Source: Avena insularis | Taxonomy: Eukaryota; Streptophyta; Magnoliopsida; Poales; Poaceae | DNA length: 64,000 nucleotides | Assembly: GCA_023614405.1 (NCBI GenBank) | Contig: CM042694.1 | Coordinates: forward strand, 133,119,711-133,183,710 | Direction of reading: 5' to 3' | Part shown: piece by piece, positions 52,792-64,000 of the stretch | How positions within the stretch are numbered: the stretch's first letter is position 1 | Layout: each line of letters opens with the position of its first letter | The notes under the pieces: model-generated | Database searches by the model: none | Seen by the model: the letters and a program-made list of their open reading frames with translations, nothing else | Told to the model about the DNA's origin: nothing | Made by a program: the position numbers and the translations under genes

Positions 52792-55529
52792 GGCCCCGCT
52801 TGGGAACCCAGTTTTGTTTCCGGCTCCGGTTTGCATCCGGATGTATTTATACGTGTACAGTTTTTTCCGGCTCCGGCGTGCACAGTTTTTCAAATCCCTA
52901 CACCCAGCACAACACAGCATCAAATCCCTACACCCAGCCTAGCACAGCACAGCACATCACATCACAGCATCAAACTCAGTATATCATACACGAATAATAG
53001 AATCAAACTCTCAAATTTCAGTACAACATACACGGATAATCTTTGAACATGCACAATTCAGACTCAAACTTCAGTTTTTTCAAATCGACAACAAATAAGT
53101 TAATTAAATTATATATAATAGTCGTTCAACAGTCTTGGAACTTGGATGGATTTCTGAAGATTTGAACTCGGATGGACTTCTGAAGACTTGAACTTGGCAT
53201 CCTAAATAAAAGAAAACAATATTAGAAAACAACTTGTTCTATGATTGTCAATATTAGAAATAAACACAGTTTGTTCTATGATTATTCTGAAAACCAACAG
53301 CAGGACATATTGTGCCACTCACCATATTGTGCATGTCAAGCAACTACATTAATATATATGTACTGCCTAGATTTGTCACTCACCATATTGTGCATGTCAA
53401 GTAACCTAGGATAAACAAACAAAATAACTTGTTCATTTTTTGTTTCTTGTCACTCACCAATGCACAATATAACTTGCCAATATGTTTACGGGGCCGTATA
53501 CTAGTGACAGGTCTTCTCCCTGTTACACATGCAAAACAAAGTATTTTTTACAAGGTTGAACCGTGTTATGGTCCTTTTTAACTACGCCAATAATGGTTTA
53601 TGATGCCAGCTATTGTGTATGCAAGTCTACAACCCATCTTTAAGATGTACATCACTAAATTGTAATCAGAAATTGGTGTGTAGTGATGCGTGTTGGATGG
53701 CTCCACTACAGATATACCATGGCATGGTTGAAAATCAGAAGTGTGTGAACACCTATAATCAGAAGTGTGTGAAGATCTAACCAAACCTGACAAATTAGGA
53801 CAATTATAACTAACTAACAATAGGCACCGTGTATATAATGATGAGTGTATATAGTAGAAATCCAAGTTTCAATTATAGGGAAATTACAAGGCAGTGTATA
53901 TAGTAATCTATATTTGAGGGTAGTACATATATATTCGTGTAGGGAAAAAGGGAACATGTTAGATTTGTCTAGATTCATAAGAATGATGAGTGTCTTTTTT
54001 GTTGCTTGACATGCACAATATGGTGAGTGGCAAATCTAAGTAGTACATATATTCTCTGATATACATGGGACCCGTGAGGACAGAAGTATTCACTGGGGTT
54101 CTAATTTTCTTGGACAGTTTGTATAATGCCGGAAAAACAAGGAAAACCATTTCATCATCCTCTTCCTCCTCGAGATCAGTCGTCACCATTTCCAAGTTAC
54201 TCATTTAATCCTAAGAATGCATTAAAAACAACACATTAAGAGTAACTATGTATCATATAGAACAAGGCTGCGTATCATATAGAACAAGAAGGCTGTGTAT
54301 CATATAGAACAAGGTTGCGTATCATATAGAACAAGAAGGCTGTGTATCATATAGAACAAGAGTAAAATATGTGGTTGCTTGTTGGCAATGGCATCATCAT
54401 CATCATTTTTTTAATGTTTTCAGGTTTGGTGTCAATTCTAACGTTGGTCAGGAATTTCAAATATCTAACTATAAAATTATCCAAGAATTAAAATGTGTAC
54501 ATAGTAAGCATTATTGGGAAAAGAAAAGGATACAACCAAACAATAGAGGCCAAAAGTGAGTAAAAGATGTGTTTTCTGGACAGCTTAGTTTGTGCAAAGT
54601 TGACACAAAATATGTCTGTTTACACACAGGACCGAGGTACTAATTAATAGCAAACACTAACTAATAAAGAAATAAGTTGTCCCTCCTAAGCCGTGATCGC
54701 TTCTGAACTACATAGCTAGCTGAATGCAGGGACAGTAAGATAAATAGATTCAGACTACTGATTTGGGGAAACCATGTTTAGAATGGGAAGTGAGCGAAAC
54801 AGTACTCATGTTGCATTATCAGTCACAAAGTGTAGGGGCAAAAAAATAATAGAAACTTAAATAGTACCATCTTGAAAAAGGGTAAAGTGGAAAAACAGCA
54901 TTCAATGCGAGGATGACATGGGTGGCCTGGTGCCAGATGAAAATTGACACATCGGAGTGGCATTTTCTTTCTACAATATCACCAAAGGAAACAGATATGT
55001 ATAGACTATCATCGTACGAGTGCGCAATTACAGTGCAGCACCTTTGGGCTTTGGCAATCATCAGCATTTTAGTGTATGTTAGTTTATCAAGCAGCAAGGA
55101 ACAGCCTAACGACTACTACTACCAGCAGTTCATCAGCATCGAGTATTTTTTTCTGAAGAATGTCAGCAGCAGTTCATGGTGCCTAACAACTACTACCGGC
55201 AGTTCATCAGCCTAACGACAAGCCGCTGCTGCCGCTGCCCAAGAAGGCGACCAAGATCCTGGTAGGGAGTTACCTTGCGCCGCCGGACGGGCTGGAGTCG
55301 CCGCCGCCGCCCGGCCAATCGCTAGGGTTGGGTCGTGTCTCCTCTGTCGGGTTGGGAAGGAAACCGAGCCCCGCACGTCCGTGACGCTTTCGCCTGTAAA
55401 CGGGCCGGAAATAATTCGGAGGGAAAAAAATACAGTCAAACAAGTGTCAATACTGGTATCGGGCCTAATTTATTGGGCTCTGGCTAAAACGGCCCGTTCG
55501 GGCTAAAATACAGCCAAACAAGCGGGGCC
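52792..55529 (-). mobile_element. PIF/Harbinger transposon, 2.7 kb, deletion derivative
   Basis: GGCCCCGCTTGG at the left and the inverted CAAGCGGGGCC at the right, with TTA on both sides (52789-52791 and 55530-55532), as expected for PIF/Harbinger 3-bp duplications. The N-terminus of a Harbinger-type transposase is on the minus strand (53959-54204). GC-rich 5' region at 55205-55400 fits a leader read on the minus strand. Inside are a 61-bp direct repeat (TCACTCACCATATTGTGCAT at 53315 and 53376, also inverted at about 54000) and five copies of GTATCATATAGAACAAG at 54250-54360. Most of the transposase has been lost. Confidence 0.8.
53959..54204 (-). pseudogene. Harbinger-type transposase N-terminus, truncated
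   Basis: Starts MSNLEMVTTDLEEEEDDEMV, then FLVFPALYKLSKK and TPVNTSVLTGPMYIRE. The acidic N-terminus, the F..LPALY block and the TS.LTG.MY.RE block are those at the start of grass PIF/Harbinger nuclease-type transposases. After MYIRE the similarity stops; the rest of the 81 codons and the DDE domain are missing or replaced by repeats. A full-length product would cut the element's TIRs together with its Myb-like partner, for which I see no gene. Confidence 0.6.
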
Positions 55530-55532
55530 TTA

Positions 55533-56219
55533 GCATATTTTTTGCTCATTCCGCTGGTGTCGTTGCTTTGCAGGAAGAACCGGTGTTGCTTGAAGAAGCA
55601 TCGAGGGAGAGCCTCTCCCTCTCGCGCACCCTAGACCGGCCCAGATGCTCAACCGCCAGGGCTGGATAAATGTTTGCCATCCGCGCCCATCTGCAGCGTC
55701 GTTTGTGCTCTATCTCGGCACTGTGTAAAGTGCTGCTTTCAGCAGCAGCCATCTAGTGGCGTCTTGTACTTAACTAGTTCTCTCAAGCCTATGCTTAAAG
55801 TAGTTCTCTCAAGGAATTCTCCCAGAATTCAAATGATCCTACGGTCAATATTGGACGTGTTGGAAATAGGAAGAAAAAGCATGCGAACAGTGTGGTTCTA
55901 GATCAATAATATATTGTTCAATGTAGTGGTACTTGTAGCACATATACTACACATTTATTGACTGCAGTGACTATGTGTCCCCCTAAGTTGAAGATCATAT
56001 AAAGCGCCATCTCAAAATCCCTCCCGTATTTATTTGCATTGCACTAAAATGTTGAACATTGTGTCTGCTTACTGTTCATAGTGCAATATGATACTAGTGT
56101 ATGATACTACCCCTATAGTGGTTAGTATCATCTAGTTATAACATGGTGCCATCATTTTTTTTTATAATCTCAATGCAATTTTGTGTATGACATGTATTTG
56201 CCATTAAATTACCTAGTTC
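55533..56219. other. Unassigned sequence left of the satellite array
   Basis: 55560-55780 is GC-richer, with a 68-codon minus-strand frame (MAAAESSTLHSAEIEHKRRC...) without a known domain. Nothing else recognised. Confidence 0.35.
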
Positions 56220-59200
56220 CATGCGCTGTCTCCTAAAAACAAAGTGTCTGCAATCTGAGTATTAGGGGGAAACTCCCCGTTTCGGTGAAACCGGGGTAGA
56301 TCTTGTCACAACATGTTCCCAAACATGGTTTTACATCATCACACGACCTAACCAAGAGCAAAACAAGAGAGGGATACAACGGGCTACCCCTGTCAGAAGA
56401 AAGTCTAGGGGGGTAGACGATCCGAGGCCCGCGGATCAGGGTTCCGCAGGAAGAAGCGCTTCGGGGCATCGGAACACCTCCAAACCATGCATGTGACCCT
56501 AGCATGTGTAATGAAGTGTGGTGGCATTCTCAAAACTCCTAAACCTGGTTCCCAAGTGTGACCCCCTTCGCAGACATGCGTTGTCCCCTAAAAACAAAGT
56601 GTCTGCAATCTGAGTATTAGGGGGAAACTCCCCGTTTCGGTGAAACCGGGGTAGATCTTGTCACAACATGTTCCCAAACATGGTTTTACATCATCACATG
56701 ACCTAACCAAGCCTAAAACAAGTGAGAGCTACACTGGGCTACCCCTGTCAGAAGAAAGTCTAGGGGGGTAGACGATCCGAGGCCCGCGGATCAGGGTTCC
56801 GCAAGAAGAAGCGCTTCAGGGCATCGGAAAACCTCCAAACCATGCATGTGACCCTAGCATGTGTAATGAAGTGTGGTGGCATGCTCAAAACTCCTAAACC
56901 TGGTTCCCAAGTGTGACCCCCTTCGCAGACATGCGTTGTCCCCTAAAAACAAAGTGTGTGCTATCTTTGTATTAGTTAGAAACTCCCCGTTTCGGTGAAA
57001 CCGGGGTAGATCTTGTCACAACATGTTCCCAAACATGGTTTTACATCATCACATGACCTAACCAAGCCTAAAACAAGTGAGAGCTACACCGGGCTACCCC
57101 TGTCAGAAGAAAGTCTAGGGGGGTAGACGATCCGAGGCCCGCGGATCAGGGTTCCGCAGGAAGAAGCGCTTCGGGGCATCGAAACACCTCCAAACCATGC
57201 ATGTGACCCTAGCATGTGTAATGAAGTGTGGTGGCATTCTCAAAACTCCTAAACCTGGTTCCCAAGTGTGACCCCCTTCGCAGACATGCGCTGTCCCCTA
57301 AAAATAAAGTGTCTGCAATCTGACTATCACTACTAGGAAAACGGCTATAGGTAATCCACACATCCGTGGCGCACGTGCTAGTGGTGCCCCACGGATAAAA
57401 TAGGCGTGGCGCACTGCCTACAGGTGCCCTACGGCTAACTGCCGTAAGCGTGGCACATATGGGGGTGGTGCGTCACGGCTACTTGTGGGCCAAGGCACAG
57501 GTGACCGTAGACAACCTAGCCGTAGCGCACCTGCGCGCGGTGCGCTACGGGTGTGAAACGTAGTCATAGCGTACTCTGACATAGTGCGCTACGGGTATGT
57601 GGGTTGCGGCCTGCTGTGTAGCTGGGCGAACTTACCCGTAGGGCACCCTAGCCTAGTGCGCCACAGGTAAGTTTCCTGCACCAATCCCTCCCCCTCCCGT
57701 GGATCGCCTTTTTAGCCTTGCAAAAAATAAAAGAAAATGATAAACAATTGAAATAATAAAATCCTTTCACATGTATGTAGGTAATGTGGTCTAGTGTGTA
57801 GAAAAATTAACAAACATGAATTTCGACTTTTTATGCAAAAAAAGATAATGCCACGGTAAAATAGCCGTAACTTTTGCATACGAATTCGAAAAAAAATTTA
57901 ATATACCAAAATGACGAGAACGAGATTTCGCATCTGCTCGCAACCACCTCTGGTCGTTTGGCGATTTTTTAGATTTTCAAAATTCGAAAAGAGTAAAAAG
58001 TTATGATCAAAAGATCGTTTTTTCCTGCAGAAAAAAATGGAGGCCACTTACTTGTAGCGCACCACCCCTAGTGCGCCACGAGTAAGTTGGGCGGGATTCG
58101 AAATTCGAATCACCACCTAACCACCTAACCCTCCATATATATCTTCCCCACCCACCTCTTATCTCCTCCACTTCCACTTCTCCTTCTCCACTTCTCCTCC
58201 CTTCTCCACCTTCTCCTTCTCCTCCACCTCTCCTACCTTCTTCTTCTCCTCACTCCTCCACCTCTCCTACCTTCTTCTTCTCATCACTCCTCCAACCTCC
58301 GACCATCCTCCAACAGCGCCCTCCTCCGACCACCTCCGGCTACACCCTCCCCGACCATCCTCTGATGGCGCCCTACCCCGTGCACCTTCGGACGCAATCT
58401 CCTCCACCATACTCCGACCGTGCCCTCCTCCGACTGCACCCTCCGACGACGACGGCCGGCGGGTTGATCTAGATCTAGATCAAATCCCGCTTTTTTTGAA
58501 ATTTGAAATCATACCCGTGGCGCACAGCACCTAGCGCGCTACGGCTAACTTTTCATACCCCTGGCGCACCACCTAGTGTGCCACGGCTAACTTTTCATAC
58601 TCGTGGCAGACCACCTAGTGCGCCACGGCTAACTTTTACCCGTAGCGCGCACCTCGTGGCGCACCCCTAGTGCGCCATGGATGATCAAAACAGGTGCGCC
58701 ACAGATTAGCTGTTTTCTAGTAGTGTATTAGGGGGAAACTCCCCGTTTCGGTGAAACCGGGGTAGATCTTGTCAGAACATGTTCCCAAACATGGTTTTAC
58801 ATCATCACATGACCTAACCAATAGCAAAACAAGAGAGGGATACACCGGGCTACCTCTGTCAGATGAAAGTCTACGGGGGTAGACAATCCGAGGCCCGCGG
58901 ATCAGGGTTCCGCAGGAAGAAGCGCTTCGGAGCATCGGAACACCTCCAAACCATGCATGTGACCCTAGCATGTGTAATGAAGTATGGTGGCATGCTCAAA
59001 ACTCCTAAACCTGGTTCCCAAGTGTGACCCCCTTCGCAGACATGCGCTGTCCCCTAAAAACAAAGTGTCTGCAATCTGAGTATTAGGGGGAAACTCCCCG
59101 TTTCGGTGAAACCGGGGTAGATCTTGTCACAACATGTTCCCAAACATGGTTTTACATCATCACATGACCTAACCAATAGCAAAACAAGAGAGGGATACAC

Positions 59201-61361
59201 CAGGCTACCCCTGTCAGAAGAAAGTCTAGGGGGGTAGACGATCTGAGGCCCGCGGATCAGGGTTCCGCAGGAAGAAGCGCTTCGGGGCATCGGAACACCT
59301 CCAAACCATGCATGTGACCCTAGCATGTGTAACGAAGTGTGGTGGCATGCTCAAAACTCCTAAACCTGGTTCCCAAGTGTGACCCCCTTCGCAGACATGC
59401 GCTGTCCCCTAAAAACAATGTGTCTGCAATCTGAGTATTAGGGTGAAACTCCCCGTTTCGGTCAAACCGGGATAGATCTTGTCACAACATGTTCCCAAAC
59501 ATGGTTTTACATAATAACATGACCTAACAAAGCCTAAAACAAGTGAGAGCTACACTGGGCTACCCCTGTCAGAAGAAAGTCTAAGGGGGTAGACGATCCG
59601 AGGCCCGCGGATCAGGGTTCCGCAGGAAGAAGCGCTTCGGGGCATCGGAACACCTCCAAACCATGCATGTGACCCTAGCATGTGTAATGAAGTGTGCTGG
59701 CATGCTCAAAACTCCTAAACCTGGTTCCCAAGTGTGACCCCCTTCGCAGACATGCGCTGTCTCCTAAAAACAAAGTGTCTGCAATCTGAGTATTAGGGGG
59801 AAACTCCCCGTTTCGGTGAAACCGGTGTAGATCTTGTCACAACATGTTCCCAAACATGGTTTTACATCATCACACGACCTAACCAAGAGAAAAACAAGAG
59901 AGGGATACACCAGGATACCCCTGTCAGAAGAAAGTCTAGGGGGGTAGACGATCCGAGGCCCGCGGATCAGGGTTCCAGTGGAAGAAGCGCTTCGGGGCAT
60001 CGGAACACCTCCAAACCATGCATGTGACCCTACCATGTGTAATGAAGTGTGGTGGCATGGTCAAAACTCCTAAACCTGGTTCCCAAGTGTGACCCCCTTC
60101 GCAGACATGCGCTGTCTCCTAAAAACAAAGTGTCTGCAATCTGAGTATTATGGGGAAACTCCCCGTTTCGGTGAAACCGGGGTAGATCTTGTCACAACAT
60201 GTTCCCAAACATGGTTTTACATCATCACACGACCTAACCAAGAGCAAAACAAGAGAGGGATACACCGGGCTACCCCTGTTAGAAGAAAGTCTAGGGGGGT
60301 AGACGATCCGAGGCCCGCGGATCAGGGTTCCATAGGAAGAAGCGCTTCGGGGCATCGGAACACCTATAAAACATGCATGTGACCCTAGCATGTGTAATGA
60401 AGTGTGGTGGCATGCTCAAAACTCCTAAACCTGGTTCCCAAGTGTGACCCCCTTCGCAGACATGCGCTGTCCCCTAAAAACAAAGTGTCTGCAATCTGAG
60501 TATTAGGGGGAAACTCCCTGTTTCGGTGAAACCGGGGTAGATCTTGTCACAACATGTTCCCAAACATGGTTTTACATCATCACATGACCTAACCAAGAGC
60601 AAAACAAGAGAGGGATACACCGATCTACCCCTATAAAAAGAAAGTCTAGGGGGGTAGACGATCTGAGGCCCGCGGATCAGGGTTCCGTAGGAAGAAGCGC
60701 TTCGGGGCATCGGAACACCTCCAAACCATGCATGTGACCCTAGCATGTGTAATGAAGTGTGGTGGCATGCTCAAAACTCCTAAACCTAGTTCCCAAGTGT
60801 GACCCTAGCATGTGTAATGAAGTGTGGTGGAATGCTCAAAACTCCTAAACCTGGTTCCCAAGTGTGACCCCCTTCGCAGACATGCGCTGTCCCCTAAAAA
60901 CAAAGTGTCTGCAATCTGAGTATTAGGGGGAAATCCCCGTTTCGGTGAAACCGGGGTAGATCTTGTCACATCATGTTCCCAAACATGGTTTTACATCATA
61001 ACATGACCTAACCAAGCCTAAAACAAGTGAGAGCTACACCGGGCTACCCCTGTCAGAAGAAAGTCTAGGGGTAGACGATCCGAGGCCCGCGGATCAGGGT
61101 TCCGCAGGAAGAAGCGCTTCGGGGCATCGGAACACCTCCAAACCATGAATGTGACCCTAGCATGTGTAATGAAGTGTGGTGGCATGCTCAAAACTCCTAA
61201 ACCTGGTTCCCAAGTGTGACCCCCTTCGCAGACATGCGATGTCTCCTAAAAACAAAGTGTGTGCAATCTGAGTATTAGGGGGAAACTCCCCGTTTCGGTG
61301 AAACCGGGGTAGATCTTGTCACAACATGTTCCCAAATATGGTTTTACATCATCACGTGACC
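56220..61361. repeat. Satellite array, 355-bp monomer, ten full copies and one partial
   Basis: CCTAAAAACAAAGTG starts at 56232, 56587, 56942, 57297, 59053, 59408, 59763, 60118, 60473, 60893 and 61245 (57297 and 59408 have one change). Spacing is exactly 355 bp except where explained: a CACTA insertion (57328-58725) in monomer 4, a 65-bp duplication in monomer 9, and 3 bp of deletions in monomer 10. Two subtypes alternate irregularly: A (AAGAGCAAAACAAGAG) in 1, 4, 5, 7, 8, 9 and B (AAGCCTAAAACAAGTG) in 2, 3, 6, 10. Each monomer has a hairpin (CCCCGTTTC / GAAACCGGGG). A 90-codon minus-strand frame is open in most A monomers only. I do not recognise the family among named Triticeae satellites. 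Confidence 0.95.
57328..58725. mobile_element. Non-autonomous CACTA transposon, 1.4 kb, inside the satellite
   Basis: CACTACTAGGAAAACGGCTA at the left, TAGCTGTTTTCTAGTAGTG at the right, target duplication TAT (57325-57327 and 58726-58728). Removing the element and one TAT restores a 355-bp monomer. Subterminal regions carry many inverted motifs (GTGGCGCAC / GTGCGCCACGG). The centre (58130-58460) is a pyrimidine-rich leader-like stretch; no transposase. Confidence 0.95.
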
Positions 61362-61649
61362 ATGTTACATTGACTATGTCCCAACCGGGTATTCGTAAAC
61401 CTTTCCCGTCCACCCCTTGTGAAAAAGACAAATTTTTGTGCCGAATTGGTAGGAAATGGGTCAGATATAAACTGCAGGTACATGATCTGATGCTCATGTT
61501 TTTTTGTAAAAATCATTTTTAGGGTGACAATTTGATGTTTCTTCAGAGTTTCAATATGCAAGTTTAGGCAGGCTCAGCGCCGAACTAAGAATCTTCGTAC
61601 TCGTCATTTTAACCATAGTTTGGGGGAGGTAAGAAATAAAAAACATCCT
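61362..61649. other. Flank between satellite and CACTA terminal repeats
   Basis: Probably inner sequence of the CACTA element that ends at 62067. A short frame with splice-like ends (TTTTTAGGGTGACAATTTGATG) is present, but no domain is recognisable. Confidence 0.35.
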
Positions 61650-62067
61650 TTGTCGTGTAGGTTGCATAAAGCACATGACAAAGGCTTATCTTTGCCGTGT
61701 GTCTAACTTCAAGGGCACACGGCAAAGGACCACCGTCAGTTGGCTCGCCTAGGGGGCCGTGGGACCCACCTCTTTGCCGTGTAGTTGGCTTTGCCGTGTG
61801 CCTTGTTTGGTCTTTGCCGTGGACCCGTTCTTTGCCGTGTGTCTCTTTTCGTCTTTGCCGTGGACCCGTTCTTTGCTGTGTGTCTTTTTTCGTCTTTGCC
61901 GTGTACCTTTTGTTTGCCGTGTGTTTTATTTGGGGTGTACCGTGTGGGTACTCTTTGCCGTGTGCTTCTGGACCACCTCACGGCAGAGAAATTCTGTACC
62001 ATGTACCTGCACTTTTGGCACACGGCAAAGGACGGGAGCGACGGCAGCGAGAATTTTTCCCATAGTG
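61650..62067. mobile_element. Right terminus of a CACTA transposon with TTTGCCGTG subterminal repeats
   Basis: More than a dozen copies of CTTTGCCGTGTG or its complement CACGGCAAAG lead up to ATTTTTCCCATAGTG, the inverted form of CACTATGGGAAAAAT. Dense short subterminal repeats next to a CACTA terminus are where transposase binds. The matching left terminus was not found in the window, so the element is truncated. Confidence 0.8.
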
Positions 62068-63004
62068 TAAGGGTCGGCCTGCCTAACCTGTGTGTCATCT
62101 GATCGTCGTCCTCGGCAACAGCCTACAACGCGGCCATGGAGGTGTCATTGCCTACGATTATGCTTGGCACGAGCTTTGTTAGTTCCAGAGCACTAGATGA
62201 ATTCGTTTGAGAGTAGACGGACTGGGAAGCTAGCTGTTCACGCAAAGCTATCTACGTTAAGTAGATCAACTCCCATGAACCAAGCTAGCTCTCTCTCTCT
62301 CTAGACTAGAACGATTCATCTCTCGGCGACCCAGTGGTACAATACGATGGAAGCAATATATGCAGATTATCCAAATGGGTTATTTATGAGCGCGGACACG
62401 ATGATGAGTGAGCGGAGCCGGAGCACGCTGACGCCATGGGGAAGGGTAGGTGAGGCAGTAGGAGACGGCGGGCAGCTGGTCCCTGACGGCGTGTGGCTGC
62501 AGCTCCTCCTTCTTCGGCGTTGGCACCACCACCAGTTCACTCGGTACCACACGCAAGGTGCACCTGGGTAGGTAGATACATGGGCGATTTTAGCAGCCCA
62601 ATCAAACTAAAACCATATTAGAGGACTAATTAATACCAATAGACTAAATTGCCCTTTTGAGTTTGGGAGAGGGGGCTGTACCGGAGCAAACCTCTAACTG
62701 AGAAAAGAGTCTTGTAATAACATTCCATGTTACCATCAAGTAACGCTTTCCAAGACAGAATGACACTACGAAGTAATGATCACGCTTTCTATGTTACACA
62801 CAGATGATACTCTCCAATATGGATTGGAAGCCTTACTCCTTTTGACAAAATGAATTGACCCTTATTTGATTAAATCTATCCCTTAATCAAGTAACGTGGA
62901 AGACAAAGTTAATTTGCAAAATAACATATGACAAATGACCACAATTTGGCTCTCAAGATGATGAGGGATGTGGGCACATCCTTACGGGCGGATGGAGATG
63001 CAAT
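62068..63004. other. Unassigned sequence
   Basis: Contains a short (CT)n run at about 62289. A GC-rich segment 62390-62570 has open frames on both strands but no known domain. Nothing else recognised. Confidence 0.35.
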
Positions 63005-63760
63005 CATACATCAATTTCCTGCGACCGATGGATCTTCTAAGTTGTGCACACGAAGTAGCAGCCACTGAGATTTCAAAGTTAGATGGGATGTAAAACTTGA
63101 CAAGCCGATATTGCAGTGACTTGTTTATTTCTAAGACAGATGGGATGTTAAACTTGACAAGCCGATATTGCACGAAGGCCCTGTGGTCTCTTTTGCACGA
63201 AGCCGATATTTCCTGTGACTGATGGATCTTCTTCGTTGTGCACACGAACCAGCAGCCACTGAGATTTCAATGAACAGAGGGAGAGGGTAATGAAAAGTGG
63301 TTCATGAGACATGAATTCTGGATTCCAGGCTGAGAAAGAAAATTTCCTTTTTCCAACCGTAAACTTTCCTCTCCGTTAAGGAATGATGTCTAATTTGACT
63401 GGCCAGTGACCCTGTTTATTTCTAAGATAGATGGGATGTACAACTTGACAAGCCCATATTGCACGAAGACCATATTTCTGTAATACATTGTTGACAACAG
63501 TCTGTCGTAATTTTAAATTTTTTCTCATGGATTTCAATGGCGCTAAGTGAAATTTAATCGGAAGCAAAACGCGAACGCCAAGAAGGAACCGAGCATTATG
63601 TGCAAGACAGGTTAGTACTATGTAAAAACATAGTTCATATTGAAGAATGCACCAATTAAAGCTCGGATGCTTTGTTACTATAATACATTGTTGACAACAG
63701 TCTGTCGTAATTTTAAATATTTTTTCATGGAATTTAATGGCCGAGTGAATTTTAATTGGA
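63005..63760. repeat. Mosaic of short duplicated blocks
   Basis: Three repeat units recur out of phase: GATGGATCTTCT..GTTGTGCACACGAA plus CAGCCACTGAGATTTCAA (63024 and 63224); AGATGGGATGT.AAACTTGACAAGCC.ATATTGCA (63081, 63137, 63428); ACATTGTTGACAACAGTCTG plus TCGTAATTTTAAAT (63485 and 63685). No gene seen. Confidence 0.85.
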
Positions 63761-64000
63761 GTACCATACAGTGTCCTGCAAACAAATGGTACTTATAGCT
63801 CTCGGTGCATGAGTTCCGGCCATTACAGTAGAAAACATGAACCAGATAAACATGCACGGTTTGTCTTCATTAGTAATCCTCACACTGAGTTCTCTCAGTT
63901 TAGAGGTTAGGCATGGGAGGCAATGTGTAATTAAGGCGTGTGCTAACTATTAATGAATCACTTCCGTCAACACTTGAAAGAGGCACATCACCAACGCACT
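63761..64000. other. Unassigned right edge
   Basis: Nothing recognised. Confidence 0.4.

Noticed and set aside
56220..61361. Regular repeats considered as a CRISPR array
   Set aside because: Units are head-to-tail 355-bp copies without unique spacers, in a plant genome.
61697..62102. Several 100-120-codon frames on both strands
   Set aside because: All are translations of the TTTGCCGTGTG subterminal repeats of a CACTA end (repeated 'FAVCL' or 'CRVPF' patterns).
1..64000. tRNA, rRNA, snoRNA and intact host protein genes
   Set aside because: None recognised by eye in either strand; a tRNAscan/Infernal run would be needed to exclude short RNA genes.

Overview
The window reads as intergenic DNA from a large grass genome, most likely Triticeae (wheat, Aegilops or barley type). 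The evidence is the mixture of element families: Stowaway MITEs starting CTCCCTCC, a BARE1/WIS/Angela-like Copia LTR, a Tat-lineage Gypsy element, CACTA transposons, Helitrons, LINEs, and a 355-bp satellite. I found no intact host gene. All recognisable coding sequence is transposon-derived, or is a short broken gene fragment lying inside a Helitron-like region.

Layout. 1-480: LINE reverse transcriptase remnant running off the left edge. 1259-1787: two Stowaway MITEs. 2533-12099: a 9.6-kb Tat-like Gypsy element with 5-bp target duplication CCTCC, inserted in frame into an older Copia pol. It has gag, protease and integrase but has lost reverse transcriptase and RNase H, and it carries a spliced antisense gene between integrase and the 3' LTR. 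12999-13512: 5'-truncated LINE with a 14-bp target duplication. 14190-15249: truncated Copia LTR. 15250-18130: decayed CACTA element (transposase-associated domain, C48-peptidase remnant) containing a long inverted repeat. 21220-23108 and 50025-52211: two Helitrons of one family. 24364-32726: a region bounded by Helitron-like ends that holds gene fragments (an SCO1-like exon, an mTERF-like piece). 35413-36717: retroelement with an 18-bp target duplication. 36961-40725: two head-to-head Helitrons. 43020-47345: a minus-strand Gypsy pol split by a LINE, itself split by a Copia solo LTR. 48684-49174: a 249-bp tandem duplication. 52792-55529: a PIF/Harbinger element with a transposase remnant. 56220-61361: an array of 355-bp satellite monomers interrupted by a 1.4-kb CACTA element. 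61650-62067: another CACTA terminus. 63005-63760: mosaic of small repeats.

The genes do not form a pathway. The logic of the window is nested insertion: Gypsy in Copia, solo LTR in LINE in Gypsy, CACTA in satellite, LINE in a Helitron-like region. Most assignments rest on termini, target duplications and motifs that can be read directly. Family names are from memory of conserved motifs and were not checked against a database. Splice sites, copy numbers and LTR differences were worked out by hand.
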